From Bacteroidales bacterium (GTDB lineage Bacteria; Bacteroidota; Bacteroidia; Bacteroidales; UBA1715), in assembly GCA_017642535.1 (NCBI GenBank), contig JAGCOW010000073.1, positions 1-36,885 on the forward strand: a DNA stretch of 36,885 nucleotides, read 5' to 3'. Positions 24,835-34,345 of this stretch are shown here, piece after piece; the first letter of the stretch is position 1, and the number at the start of each line of letters is the position of its first letter. The notes beneath the pieces are model-generated. The model saw only the letters and a list, made by a program, of their open reading frames with translations. It did not search any database and was not told where the DNA came from. Both the position numbers and the translations under genes were made by a program.

Positions 24835-26316
24835 TTAGAAACAAATCTCCTTTACATCAAAGCATCCGTTTCCTTCGAACTCAAAATAAAGGGCGGTATC
24901 TCCGTTATCGAAACACACATTGCTATTTACCTGTGCCCATGTTGTTTGTGGCGTGATGGAGATTGTGGTGATTCGTTTCCCTTTGTATGATTGGGACACA
25001 TAGAGTTTGCCCTCGGCAGTGCCACGATAAACAATGCCAAGTTTCGTGTTATTTTCAAAGTGAAAATATTTGTATCCGAATAATGTTTGGTTGCCGATTT
25101 CGCTTATAAATCGTTCTTCTCCGTCGTTGTTGACGTTGGGAAACGATTCTTCGAAGATTTTATTGGATCCGTGAGGCATTTGTCCGTTGGTAATGTGGCA
25201 GGCAATTGCGGCAGGGTAATTTCCTTGTGCTTCTAACGCACCACCATTCAATCCACACGAGGTGATTTCAACTTGCGGTATGCTGCCGTCGGGGAGAATG
25301 CGAATAGCTTCGGCACATGCTTGTCGGCTGTAATCAGATTTATGGGTGAGTCGATGGTAAAAAACATACCAATTGCCGTTGATTTGTTCAATGCTTCCAT
25401 GAGTTGTCCCAGTCATATTGAGGCGTGTTTCCTCAGTAATGCCGTTTATGCCAACGTCGCCGTTGGAAACGATTGTGCCGCCAAAAACAAAATCTTTATC
25501 GGGGTATTTGCTTGTGGCATAGCAAAGTTCGTGGTTTTGTTTCGACGAGTAAATAAAATAATAGGTGTCGTTGATTTTGCGAATGGAACTTGCTTCGAAA
25601 AATGGATGTTTTTCAAAAGATGTTCCTTTCACTTTATATGGAATGATGTGTTTGGGAGCTTCTTTCACCGTCAGCATATCGTCTTCAAGTACAACCGTAA
25701 TGGCTCCCATAACGCTGTCTTTCTTTGCCATAGAAAGAATTTCTTCACGAGATTTTGCAAACATTCCCATCTCGCTTTGAATGTATTCCTCGTTTGAAAA
25801 GAAATCAGGTTCTTCTTCGTAATCGTATTGTGTGCCGTAGTACACACGAATAACTCCGTTGTCGTTGATTACCCCCGGGTCAAAAGGAACGTAATCCAAC
25901 ATACGTTTCCCGTTGGGATATTTCACGAATCCAAGAAACTGATATTTCCCTGCAGGTGTGTCACACACAGCTACGCTTATTGGTCCGTGATAGCCACCTT
26001 CGCCGCGTTCACCCGACATACAATAATAAAGATAATATCGTCCGTCGTTCCCTCGTACCACATCAGGAGCATACATATATTTCCTATTCTGATAATCAGG
26101 ATCTTGACTTGCTTTGTAAATTACACCTTCAAAACGCCAATCCTTTATGTCGCTGATTGGGGCAGAATACGACACGTAATCCAACATACAGAACGTCTCA
26201 CCGTCTTCCTTGTCGTGTGAACCGAAGATATATACTCTGTCGCCAAACACGTGTGGCTCGCCATCGGGAACGTACTCGTGCAATGGCAGAAACGGATTGA
26301 ATATCTGTTTTTTCAT
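24835..26316 (-). CDS. Glycoside hydrolase family 43-type enzyme, cytoplasmic
   Basis: 493 residues, no signal peptide (MKKQIFNPFLPLHEYVPDGE). The N-terminal five-bladed-propeller domain has the expected catalytic positions of family 43: Asp18 in YVPDGEPHVFGD (base), Asp85 in MYAPDVVRGNDGRYYLYY, and Glu241 in PFFEASSIRKINDTYYFIYS (acid). The C-terminal part (about 400-493, FENNTKLGIVYRGTAEGKLY) looks like a beta-sandwich carbohydrate-binding module. Family members remove arabinose or xylose-type sugars from glycans; the exact substrate cannot be read. It is the last gene of an operon with a flippase and YfhO, starting inside the flippase stop (4-base overlap). An intracellular GH43 in a cell-envelope operon is unusual. 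Confidence 0.88.
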   Translation of the reverse strand: MKKQIFNPFLPLHEYVPDGEPHVFGDRVYIFGSHDKEDGETFCMLDYVSYSAPISDIKDWRFEGVIYKASQDPDYQNRKYMYAPDVVRGNDGRYYLYYCMSGERGEGGYHGPISVAVCDTPAGKYQFLGFVKYPNGKRMLDYVPFDPGVINDNGVIRVYYGTQYDYEEEPDFFSNEEYIQSEMGMFAKSREEILSMAKKDSVMGAITVVLEDDMLTVKEAPKHIIPYKVKGTSFEKHPFFEASSIRKINDTYYFIYSSKQNHELCYATSKYPDKDFVFGGTIVSNGDVGINGITEETRLNMTGTTHGSIEQINGNWYVFYHRLTHKSDYSRQACAEAIRILPDGSIPQVEITSCGLNGGALEAQGNYPAAIACHITNGQMPHGSNKIFEESFPNVNNDGEERFISEIGNQTLFGYKYFHFENNTKLGIVYRGTAEGKLYVSQSYKGKRITTISITPQTTWAQVNSNVCFDNGDTALYFEFEGNGCFDVKEICF

Positions 26317-27800
26317 CGTTTAAGTTTTTTTAAAGCGTGTATCACCATATCATCAACATCTTCTGAAATATGGAAAAAATAAATAACCCCACAAAAGAGT
26401 AAAGTTAAAATGCCACTTTTCAAGATGATGTTTGCAATAAGGTAATTTGTTTCTGGAACACAATAGGTTATAGCATACGCAAGCAAACCAAAGACAAGAA
26501 TGAGCAGATGTTTGTAAGAATATGGCTGTAACTGAAATTTTCTATGTACGTAACTGAACGCCACAAAATTGTAAAGTATTCTTGCAACGCATGATGAAAC
26601 AGCAGCACCCGTAATTCCATACGAAGGAATGAACACGTAATTCAGTCCGATAATCACGAAAATCAAAGCTATTGTCCAGTGCGAAAGTTTCTTGTATTGT
26701 GGAGAATTGCTTACAATGTCCTTATTCACGCCAGCCGCCATATCGCTGAGGTAAAATAAGCCTATAAAAACGATAACCCATTTCCCTGCGCTATATTCTT
26801 CGGGAATAATCTGAAAAATGTAGTCAAGATTGATGCAAAGACCAAAGAAAACAAGCGTGCCGATGATAAGTTGCGTAATCGTACTTTTTTCGTACAATGT
26901 CTGCAACTGCTTCATGTCGTTGAATTTCCACGCTTCGGCGACCAGTGTAGAGGTGATTTTTTGCAAAGGTCGATTGGGAAGAATCACCATAGTGGCAAAA
27001 TACGTGCACGTTGTGTAAATTCCGACTTGCGCCAACGGATTTTCAACCATAAGTTTTTCTATCATTATTCGGTCAAGATTTATCACAACAATGCTTGCCG
27101 AAGTGATGATTATGCCGTATAAACTCACCTGAAACAGCTCGTGAACCATTTTCTTGTCAAGCAGTGAGAAATCGGGCTGAAGAAAAATCTGACGCTCGCC
27201 AATCAAGGTTACAATCATATACAATAATATAATGCCGTAACTGACAACGTACCAATGCATAAAAGAATGGTAGTCAACAAGTTGAAAAATATAGCAAATT
27301 ATCAAGCATAACGTAAGCAGTCGCAAAACCACTTCTTTCATAAGAATGCCTCGTGTGGCGTTGAAGAGTGCCTTAGTATAGGTGTCGAATATGTTGAAGA
27401 AAACGATGAACAAAAAGAGTGGAATTATCAGATAAGAATACTCTTGCATCAAGTTACCACTTTTACTGCTGTTTTCGGTGATGAACGATTCTGTAAGAAA
27501 ATACACGCCAATCATAATGAGCGACGCAATTGCGACAACAACGAGCGTAAGGAACAAGAAACCGTTGTGTTTCTTGCTTTCGTCCCGAAAATAGGGAAAC
27601 ATTCGGGTAATGGTGTTTTGAAATCCCGCCGACGCAAGTTGTGCAAACAATGTTGCGTAAGTAATCAGAAGATTGATAAGCCCGATTTGTTCTGCATCGA
27701 AAAAATGCGGCAATAGGATGGCACTCGTCAGGAAGCCAAGCCCCGCCCCGAGATATACCCAAAAAGAGCCGATAATCGATTGCTTACGAACAATACCCAT
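26313..27800 (-). CDS. Polysaccharide flippase, MOP/Wzx-like membrane protein
   Basis: 495 residues, 12 to 14 hydrophobic helices. The N-terminus (KQSIIGSFWVYLGAGLGFLT, then GLINLLITYATLFAQLASAG) matches oligosaccharide flippases of the MOP exporter superfamily in Bacteroidota. Such proteins flip lipid-linked sugars across the inner membrane for surface polysaccharide synthesis. Its start shares one base with the YfhO stop (TAATG), and its end overlaps the GH43 start by four bases, so all three are translationally coupled. No glycosyltransferase genes lie nearby, which leaves the glycan unknown. Confidence 0.88.
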   Translation of the reverse strand: MGIVRKQSIIGSFWVYLGAGLGFLTSAILLPHFFDAEQIGLINLLITYATLFAQLASAGFQNTITRMFPYFRDESKKHNGFLFLTLVVVAIASLIMIGVYFLTESFITENSSKSGNLMQEYSYLIIPLFLFIVFFNIFDTYTKALFNATRGILMKEVVLRLLTLCLIICYIFQLVDYHSFMHWYVVSYGIILLYMIVTLIGERQIFLQPDFSLLDKKMVHELFQVSLYGIIITSASIVVINLDRIMIEKLMVENPLAQVGIYTTCTYFATMVILPNRPLQKITSTLVAEAWKFNDMKQLQTLYEKSTITQLIIGTLVFFGLCINLDYIFQIIPEEYSAGKWVIVFIGLFYLSDMAAGVNKDIVSNSPQYKKLSHWTIALIFVIIGLNYVFIPSYGITGAAVSSCVARILYNFVAFSYVHRKFQLQPYSYKHLLILVFGLLAYAITYCVPETNYLIANIILKSGILTLLFCGVIYFFHISEDVDDMVIHALKKLKR

Positions 27801-30223
27801 TATGCTACGTTTGATGCTAATTTTTTACGAACTTCCCAAATGACGGCTGCCAAAAATCCTAAAAGAAGAATGACTGACGATATGAGCGAGATTTTGTTAC
27901 ACGTGTAATATGTCTGTGGTTCAAATTTGAATTCTATCTTATGTTGTCCAGCAGGAATTTCCAAACCACGCAATACGTAATTTGCACGAAAATGTGGAAC
28001 TTTCTCGCCGTCAATGTAGGCGTTCCATCCTTTGTCGTAGTATATTTCCGAGAAGATTGCCACACCGTCGTGCGTGTTGTTCGAGGTGTAAACCAAATCC
28101 ATCGGTGCATAGGATTTAAGTGTGATAGACGCTGCCGAATCAACCTGCAAGTCGCGGTTGTTTACCGTAAAACGCATATCGACGAATGCCTCTTTTTCAG
28201 GGTTGAAATCCTTTAATGATTTGATTTCTGTATCGGCATTCGGAACCATGTGAACCGATTCTACAAACCATGCATTTCCAAGTGCTTCGGGATTTCGCTG
28301 AGCAACAGGTTGCTGGTTCTCGCCTGGAATGATGAAGTATTTCGTGTTCAACATGTTATATACGTCGAAGTTTCGTTTCGACAAACAAGAATCTATCAAC
28401 TCTTGATAGCGTTTCATCTTTGCTCCGTGGTATCCGCCGATAGATTTATGGAAATACGATGTTGACGCATCGTTGAACGGACTTACGGTGAAATTCATCA
28501 CGCGGAAGTTCGGGTCTTTGTCGGCAAGAATCGTCTTGTTTGCTGCATTTGCCTTGAAATAGTCCTTCGCTGGTTTTACAAAGTCGTCGTTGTTAAGGAA
28601 ACGTTTGTTCACAGGAATCATATCCACCATAACCAAGGCGGAAAGCAAACAGATTGCTGGAATTTGTTTGAGTTTTTGGAAACGAACGAGTGAAAGAATT
28701 GCAAATGTAATAATTACAAGTAATAATGATCTCCATAAATCACTGCTCATCATCGCTTTACGATCTGCGATGAGCGACGGAAGCAACCATTCTGGCAACA
28801 TTTCGCTGTCGTGCGTTCCTGCAAACGACCATAGCCCCGAGGTGAAGATGAGTAAGAGAAGAAATCCGCCCGTTATGCCCAAGGCAATTGCTAATTTCTT
28901 GAAAGCGAGCTCTTTTTGTTCGTCTTCGAAGAATTTTTTCAACGCAAGAATTGCCAACAACGGCATAGTAAATTCAGCTACAACAAGTATCATCGACACG
29001 GTTCGGAATTTGTTGTAACCAGGGAAATAGTCCAAAAACAGGTCGGTGAGAGGCATAAAATTATGTCCCCACGCAAGCAAAATGGAGAAAAGCGATGCAA
29101 GTGCCAGCCACCATTTTGTGCTTCCTTCAACATAGAGCAAACCAAAGATGAATAGGAAAATTACTATCGCTCCGATATATACGGGACCTGACGTGATTGG
29201 TTGTTCTCCCCAATATGTCGGCATACTTTTTACAACTTTCTTTGCATTGGGTACGCCGTTGGCTTTCAAGGTTTTAAATGTCTCGGAAGTCTCATCCAGT
29301 TCGCCCATTGACGCACCTCCCATAAAATTGGGAACAAGCAAGTCGATTGTTTCGGCAATGCCATAACTCCACGCCGTAGCATAGTCTTTGTCAAGACCAC
29401 CAGTTTTTTTGTCCTCGGTGTCGGTCAATTCCGACTTGCCACGCATAGAATCTTTTCCGTAATCGTACGTCATATAGAGATTACAACAGTTTGCCCCGAC
29501 AGCGAGAATAAGTCCGGCAAGCAGGAATAACGATGGTTTTACGAAGTTTTTAAAGATTTCTTTTGCTTTGATTGCTTCGTAGAGAGCAAAACAAACCAAT
29601 ATACCACAAATCAAAGCTGTGTAGTAGGTTATTTGTAAGTGATTTACAATAAGTTGCAACGATAGTGTCAAAGAAAAGATACTCGCTCCGAGTAATGTCT
29701 TTCCTTGCATATAAGTTGCATAGATTGCAGCAATAACCAATGGCATATAGCCAAGAGCAGCTGCTTTGGTCATGTGTCCCGCTTCAATAATAATATAAAA
29801 ATATGTTGAAAATCCATAGAAGAAAGCTCCTAACATTGCAAGCCATATGGGTACATCAATAAGCATAAGGGCAAGAAAGAAACAAACTAAATACATTATT
29901 GCGAACATTTGTGGGTGCTGATATGTTGTATGAAACAACTTATGAATGTATTGTACAGCATTGTGAGTCGTAATACGGATAAGATAGGTGGGCATACCAC
30001 CAAACATACTGTTTGTCCAAAGTTGAGGTTCGCCCGTTTGTTCTTCAAAATCGAGGGCTTCCTTCGCCATTCCTTGATATTGCAAGACGTCGTGTTGTTG
30101 CAAGGTTTTTCCGTCGAAAATTGGATTGAAATATAAAAGGACAATACACGCAAATCCTACTATGATTGCCAAACTTGTTGCAATCGATTTCCAGTTCAAA
30201 GATTTTAAAATGTTCATTTTCAT
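27800..30223 (-). CDS. YfhO-family membrane protein
   Basis: 807 residues from the ATG at 30223 (a second ATG at 30217 is also possible). It has many transmembrane helices (e.g. IATSLAIIVGFACIVLLYF near the start and ISLISSVILLLGFLAAVIWE at the end) and large loops. Family features include the FGGMPTYLIR segment early on, the later SIGGYHGAKMKRYQELID and a beta-rich C-terminal domain (YDKGWNAYIDGEKV, then VLRGLEIPAGQHKIEFKFEP). YfhO proteins are integral membrane proteins linked to sugar modification of envelope polymers; the activity in Bacteroidota is not settled. First gene of the YfhO-flippase-GH43 operon. Upstream, TATCTTCG at 30268-30275 is one base off a -7 box. Confidence 0.9.
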   Translation of the reverse strand: MKMNILKSLNWKSIATSLAIIVGFACIVLLYFNPIFDGKTLQQHDVLQYQGMAKEALDFEEQTGEPQLWTNSMFGGMPTYLIRITTHNAVQYIHKLFHTTYQHPQMFAIMYLVCFFLALMLIDVPIWLAMLGAFFYGFSTYFYIIIEAGHMTKAAALGYMPLVIAAIYATYMQGKTLLGASIFSLTLSLQLIVNHLQITYYTALICGILVCFALYEAIKAKEIFKNFVKPSLFLLAGLILAVGANCCNLYMTYDYGKDSMRGKSELTDTEDKKTGGLDKDYATAWSYGIAETIDLLVPNFMGGASMGELDETSETFKTLKANGVPNAKKVVKSMPTYWGEQPITSGPVYIGAIVIFLFIFGLLYVEGSTKWWLALASLFSILLAWGHNFMPLTDLFLDYFPGYNKFRTVSMILVVAEFTMPLLAILALKKFFEDEQKELAFKKLAIALGITGGFLLLLIFTSGLWSFAGTHDSEMLPEWLLPSLIADRKAMMSSDLWRSLLLVIITFAILSLVRFQKLKQIPAICLLSALVMVDMIPVNKRFLNNDDFVKPAKDYFKANAANKTILADKDPNFRVMNFTVSPFNDASTSYFHKSIGGYHGAKMKRYQELIDSCLSKRNFDVYNMLNTKYFIIPGENQQPVAQRNPEALGNAWFVESVHMVPNADTEIKSLKDFNPEKEAFVDMRFTVNNRDLQVDSAASITLKSYAPMDLVYTSNNTHDGVAIFSEIYYDKGWNAYIDGEKVPHFRANYVLRGLEIPAGQHKIEFKFEPQTYYTCNKISLISSVILLLGFLAAVIWEVRKKLASNVA

Positions 30224-30291
30224 TATTTTGTGATTTGAATATCAAATCGGTTTTATAAAATTCGTTGCGAAGATACAATTATTTCGTAAGA

Positions 30292-31452
30292 TTAGAATGC
30301 TTCACGCATAGTCATATAAATGCCGGAGTCGCCAAAACTGCCACGACCGTAGTCGAGACGGAGATTTATGTCGTTTTTCGTGTCGCTTTGAAAACGTATT
30401 CCGCCACCATACACATATTTCATTTGGTCAAATTTCACATCCGACATTTTTTCGTACGTGTTTCCAAATCCACCAAATAAAACTAAACCGAAACGGTTCC
30501 AAATGTGTTTTCGCAATTCGCATTGGGCAAAATAGGCATTTTTGTCAATGTAAATATATTTGTTGGAAATGCCACGAAGCCGCGTCATTCCTCCTAATTG
30601 GTACAAACTATAGAATGGTATGTCGCCTTCGCTCATGCCACAAAATAGTTGCGTGGCTAAAATAAAATCTTTGTAAAGCGTGATATATTTTCGAGCGTTT
30701 ATTTCAACCTCGTAAAATGAATATGCATCTTCTGTGTAAGGAGCGAAATACTTGATACCCAATGTGATATATTCGCCGTGAGCAGGGTAATTCACATTGT
30801 CGCGACGGTCGAAGGTAAAATGAGGACCAAAGCCCACGAGCGTTTTGTTTTTTTGCACAGGAACGTCCAAACCCTCGTCGTTTGCTCCTTGCGAGGTGTA
30901 ATCACGGTGCGATATGTCGAACATAAAACCAAGATACACGGTTGATGTCAGCTCTTTCGACACGTTGCCGCTAATGAGCAAATCATTCATGTCGAATTTC
31001 ACGGGATTGGTGTTGAGCGTGTCGTTGCCGATGCCATAGAATTTATCGGGCGAAATCTGATATTGTATTAATGTGTTGACCACGATGCCGTGGCTCGCGT
31101 AAATCATCATGTCCGTTTTGAAATTGAGCCATTTCTTTGTGGAATAAGAAAGGTTGGTGGAAATTGAAGTGGGGCGGAAAAAGACAATTTTTTTTCTGTC
31201 TTTTTCTTTCGGCGAAATTGAAACTAACGACAATGCACCTATCGATAATCCGCTTGCGGGGTCAATTCCGGCACTGGGATAGTATTTCACCGCAACGCGA
31301 CCACGCGAATATTCAAAGTGGCTCATCACTTTGTCTATGATGTTTGGAGAGTACGCCGTGTCGGAGAGAGGAACAGACAGACTGTCATTTTCTTGGGCAA
31401 CGCAAAACGAAGAAACTAATAATAGTAGCACGATGAGCGTTTTGTTCTTCAT
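30292..31452 (-). CDS. Omp85/BamA-like outer-membrane beta-barrel protein without POTRA domains
   Basis: 386 residues from the ATG at 31452 (MKNKTLIVLLLLVSSFCVAQ, clear signal peptide). A TTG five codons upstream would place five residues ahead of the signal and is rejected. The body is a 16-strand-type barrel with the conserved loop-6 motif in GGMTRLRGISNKYIY, and it ends in Phe (YMTMREAF). There is hardly any region before the barrel, so POTRA domains are absent. Such short Omp85 relatives (surface antigen family) may insert proteins or lipids or act as pores. It is divergent from the lipoprotein operon starting at 31562; the shared 109-base spacer holds the promoters. Confidence 0.82.
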   Translation of the reverse strand: MKNKTLIVLLLLVSSFCVAQENDSLSVPLSDTAYSPNIIDKVMSHFEYSRGRVAVKYYPSAGIDPASGLSIGALSLVSISPKEKDRKKIVFFRPTSISTNLSYSTKKWLNFKTDMMIYASHGIVVNTLIQYQISPDKFYGIGNDTLNTNPVKFDMNDLLISGNVSKELTSTVYLGFMFDISHRDYTSQGANDEGLDVPVQKNKTLVGFGPHFTFDRRDNVNYPAHGEYITLGIKYFAPYTEDAYSFYEVEINARKYITLYKDFILATQLFCGMSEGDIPFYSLYQLGGMTRLRGISNKYIYIDKNAYFAQCELRKHIWNRFGLVLFGGFGNTYEKMSDVKFDQMKYVYGGGIRFQSDTKNDINLRLDYGRGSFGDSGIYMTMREAF

Positions 31453-31526
31453 TACTTCCGTTGTCAATTTTTTGCAAAGATGTAAATTTTATTTCACATT
31501 TTTGAGAAACTATGACGAACTATCAT

Positions 31527-31534
31527 TATTTTTG
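31527..31534 (+). promoter_or_regulatory. -7 box of the lipoprotein-peptidase-DUF4250 operon
   Basis: TATTTTTG, 27 bases before the ATG at 31562. A TTTG lies at 31501-31504 (22-base spacing, slightly long). On the other strand of the same spacer, CATCTTTG is a near match that could serve the barrel gene. Confidence 0.5.
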
Positions 31535-31561
31535 TATTTTTACCATCGTAAAAAATGTACA

Positions 31562-32404
31562 ATGAGGATTTATAGATTAGTGTTTTTGTGCTTGTGCGTA
31601 TTGTTTTCATCGTGTTCCCACGCTGAACAAAAGGAGATTTACGCAAAAGATATTATCAAGCAGTTGGCTAAGGGGAAAAATGTAACGATTACGAATAAAA
31701 TCATTATGGACGACCTGGACTTCACTGCTGTGGATAACCCTCAGCCGCTGAACAGCACGTCGATTCAGGATGTAGTCAAGGGAAATGTATTTTTCGTAAA
31801 CTGCGTGTTTATGGGAAAAGTAACTGCTTGCGACAATACACAAAAAATTCCTATCTATACAAAATTCAACGAAAATCTTGTTTTTCAACAATGCGATTTC
31901 CGTGGTGAATGCGATTTCCAGATGGCTGTTGTGATGGGTGCTTCGAGTTTCGTTCAATCTAAATTCCGCAAGAAAGCTAATTTCAACAATTTTGTCGTTT
32001 TAGGGAAAGATACCTATTTTTCAGAGATTGAGGCAGAAGATTCATTCTCAATGAATTATGCGTCGTTTGGTGGAAATTTCTTCATTATGGATGGAAAATT
32101 CCAAAAAGATCTTTCTTTGCAAAATGCCACTATCAACGGAAAACTTTTGGCAAACGGGCTTCTATGTTCCGCAAATGCCGAATTTGACATGATAAGCGTC
32201 CACGGTAGGGCGATTTTCAATTATTCACAAGTTGAAAAACAAGCGTCGTTTATACAATCACGCTTTTTTGATGACGCTGATTTTATTGGTATAAAATTTG
32301 CTGAGTTTACATACGAGAATGCTTATTTTTATGGTTTGCTTAGATTCGATGATAAGGAATATCCTTGTTCCCGTAAATATGAAGAACTCTTAAAAAACGA
32401 ATAA
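31562..32404 (+). CDS. Lipoprotein with degenerate pentapeptide-like repeats
   Basis: 280 residues from the ATG at 31562. The reading frame extends further upstream, but this ATG begins a proper lipoprotein signal (MRIYRLVFLCLCVLFSSC, lipid Cys18). Residues from about 100 show repeating five-residue steps with a large hydrophobic centre (e.g. CDFRGECDFQMAVV, KANFNNFVVLGKDTYFSEIE, ASFIQSRFFDDADFIGIKFA), as in pentapeptide-repeat right-handed beta-helices. The register is loose. It is probably tethered to the outer membrane and may bind partners along its helix face. The peptidase gene follows after 21 bases. Confidence 0.8.
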   Translation: MRIYRLVFLCLCVLFSSCSHAEQKEIYAKDIIKQLAKGKNVTITNKIIMDDLDFTAVDNPQPLNSTSIQDVVKGNVFFVNCVFMGKVTACDNTQKIPIYTKFNENLVFQQCDFRGECDFQMAVVMGASSFVQSKFRKKANFNNFVVLGKDTYFSEIEAEDSFSMNYASFGGNFFIMDGKFQKDLSLQNATINGKLLANGLLCSANAEFDMISVHGRAIFNYSQVEKQASFIQSRFFDDADFIGIKFAEFTYENAYFYGLLRFDDKEYPCSRKYEELLKNE

Positions 32405-32425
32405 TTTACTTAAAATTCAGAGCTT

Positions 32426-34090
32426 ATGTTACGTAAATTAAACACGAAATTTATTGCACTCTTGGTTAGTGTTTCGTTATTGTTTCAAAGTTGTCAGAAT
32501 GAAGAATTAAATCAATTGCTGCTCGAAATTTTGGTAGAGGCGGCAAGTGGATGGCTTTTCGACGATGAAGATATGGATAATATTCCTGACGATGTTGTCA
32601 TTGACCCTGATCAGGACAACAAGGATTATGCATCAAAAGTTGATTTGTCGGCAAAATTCCCTCCAATTGGAGACCAAGGAAGTTATGGAACTTGCGTGGC
32701 TTGGGCAACGGGATATAATTTCAAGACTGCCTTGGATGCAATAGATAATGGTTGGACTTCGACACAATTGGCAAGTTCGTCAAATCAGACAAGTCCTGCC
32801 GATTTGTGGGCTGCAATTCCTAAAGGTTCAAGAGGTAGCGATTGTAACGGAACTAACTTTGAACCGGCTTTGAATGCCTTGATTTCAAGTGGAGCCGCTT
32901 CGCTTTCGTCGGTACCGTACTCTAAATTGAGTTGTACAAGCACTTCGCCAAAAGGAAATTCGTCAAACAAACTTGCCAATTTCCGAAAGATTTGCTCTGA
33001 AACAGAAGGAAAAACGGTAAATAACTTCAAATACTATTTGAATCAAGGTCGTCCTATTGCTATTGGAGCAAAGTTGGGTGACAATTTTATGTCGTGGAAT
33101 AGTTCGGCTGTAATAAAATCCGATACATACAAAAATCCGGGAATGCAGCACGCATATCATGCAATGGTTTTGACGGGATACGACGATAGCAAACACGCAT
33201 TCCGTGTGCGTAACTCGTGGGGTAAAAGTTGGGGTGATAACGGAAGTATCTGGGTAGATTATGACTTCTTCCTGAATAGTTTTGTCTTCGCTGCTTTTGT
33301 CGGTCAAAATAAGAACAGCGTTTCGGTTTCGGGTTCAACCATTGCTTCGGAAGACAGAACGTCGGGTTACGACTTGTTGGCTTATTCTGCCGTAGATTCC
33401 GATTATGACAATCCCGAAGACCCCGATAGCGACGATCCGAATTGGCGTAATGTAACATATAGCATTTTCAATTCAGGAACATTGGACATTTCTGCTTCTA
33501 AAAACTGGAGTGCTATTTATATGTATTACAATGCGAACAATGCCAAAGAATACGGAATCATTTATGAAGACTACTATACGAAGGATTATGGCGATAACGA
33601 AGATCATTATGGCGTATTGCCAGAAGATGATACGGAAGCTTCGTGTGGTGGTTATTGGAACAATATGGATGTCGCAGCAGGACATGAGGTCGGCGAAGGA
33701 TATACTACAGCATATTGGATGCCACAAGTTACGGGTAAATACTACTTGGTTGTAATGGCCGATGCATACGATGCCATTGCCGAAGGGAACGAGGATAATA
33801 ATTTCTATTTCATTACGGCAGAAAATGGCAAACCATTGGAGTTTGTGAATGGTATCGCACAAAATATGCCGAGTGTAAGTAGTACGTTAAAATCGTTGAA
33901 AACGCCTGGACAATTTGAAAATACGGTACATCAAACGCCTGTCAACAGCGTCAATCTCAATGCATATACGCCAGTTGAGATTAGTCGCTTGCTGTTGTAT
34001 GAAAAACGTACGGGAAAATTGGCAAAACGTATGCAGGAATATCGCTTGAAATCGGCTACGCACGCAACGACAAAAAGATTTGTAAAGTAA
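32426..34090 (+). CDS. Lipoprotein papain-like (C1) cysteine peptidase with C-terminal CARDB-like domain
   Basis: 554 residues. Lipoprotein signal MLRKLNTKFIALLVSVSLLF, then QSC (Cys23). A C1-type peptidase domain follows with the full catalytic set: Gln84 and Cys90 in PIGDQGSYGTCVAWATG, His245 in HAYHAMVLTGYDD, and Asn263 in RVRNSWGKSWGDNGSIW. No inhibitory propeptide of the cathepsin kind is visible. From about 340 to 490 a beta-sandwich resembling CARDB domains follows (SIFNSGTLDISASKNW, then YYLVVMADAYDAIAEGNEDN). The C-terminus is basic. It probably acts at the cell surface or in the periplasm. The DUF4250 gene begins at the base right after its stop. Confidence 0.92.
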   Translation: MLRKLNTKFIALLVSVSLLFQSCQNEELNQLLLEILVEAASGWLFDDEDMDNIPDDVVIDPDQDNKDYASKVDLSAKFPPIGDQGSYGTCVAWATGYNFKTALDAIDNGWTSTQLASSSNQTSPADLWAAIPKGSRGSDCNGTNFEPALNALISSGAASLSSVPYSKLSCTSTSPKGNSSNKLANFRKICSETEGKTVNNFKYYLNQGRPIAIGAKLGDNFMSWNSSAVIKSDTYKNPGMQHAYHAMVLTGYDDSKHAFRVRNSWGKSWGDNGSIWVDYDFFLNSFVFAAFVGQNKNSVSVSGSTIASEDRTSGYDLLAYSAVDSDYDNPEDPDSDDPNWRNVTYSIFNSGTLDISASKNWSAIYMYYNANNAKEYGIIYEDYYTKDYGDNEDHYGVLPEDDTEASCGGYWNNMDVAAGHEVGEGYTTAYWMPQVTGKYYLVVMADAYDAIAEGNEDNNFYFITAENGKPLEFVNGIAQNMPSVSSTLKSLKTPGQFENTVHQTPVNSVNLNAYTPVEISRLLLYEKRTGKLAKRMQEYRLKSATHATTKRFVK

Positions 34091-34270
34091 ATGGAACATC
34101 TTCCGCAAGATCCTTTTATGCTGATGAGTTTCATCAATATGAAACTGCGTGATCAGTATTCCTCACTCGATTCTCTCTGTGAAGATTTGCAAATAGATAA
34201 GGAGGAAATTGTTTCTCGACTTGCGAGTGTCGGTTTTGAATATAGTAAAGAGAACAATAAATTCTGGTGA
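34091..34270 (+). CDS. DUF4250 domain protein
   Basis: 59 residues, covering the whole DUF4250 family length. MEHLPQDPFMLMSFINMKLR, then DQYSSLDSLCEDL and LASVGFEYSKENNKFW, matches the family pattern (LPxDPxML.S.VN.KLRD.Y.SLD.LC). The function is unknown; the middle looks like a small helix-turn-helix. The ATG follows the peptidase stop directly, with no spacer, so translation is likely coupled to the peptidase. Confidence 0.85.
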   Translation: MEHLPQDPFMLMSFINMKLRDQYSSLDSLCEDLQIDKEEIVSRLASVGFEYSKENNKFW

Positions 34271-34275
34271 TAGTG

Positions 34276-34291
34276 TGATGCTTAGGCATCA
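34276..34291 (+). terminator. Short hairpin after the DUF4250 gene
   Basis: TGATGC-TTAG-GCATCA, a perfect 6-bp stem 6 bases after the stop. No T-run follows, so it is a weak terminator at best; the palindrome at 34313 may help. Confidence 0.35.
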
Positions 34292-34312
34292 TTTAAGTCG
34301 TAAAAAAATCTT

Positions 34313-34340
34313 GTAGAGACGTAGCGCGCTACGTCTCTAC
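34313..34340. repeat. 28-bp perfect palindromic repeat, variant centre
   Basis: GTAGAGACGTAGCG followed by its exact reverse complement. It shares the arms with the copies at 10403 and 35790 but has a different, still fully paired centre. It lies between the convergent DUF4250 and purB genes. Confidence 0.9.
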
Positions 34341-34345
34341 GTTGT

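Noticed and set aside
30292..31467. TTG start at 31467 for the barrel protein
   Set aside because: The ATG at 31452 gives a proper signal peptide.
31331..31561. N-terminal extension of the pentapeptide-like lipoprotein
   Set aside because: It would bury the lipoprotein signal in the middle of the protein and cover the promoter region and the start of the divergent gene.
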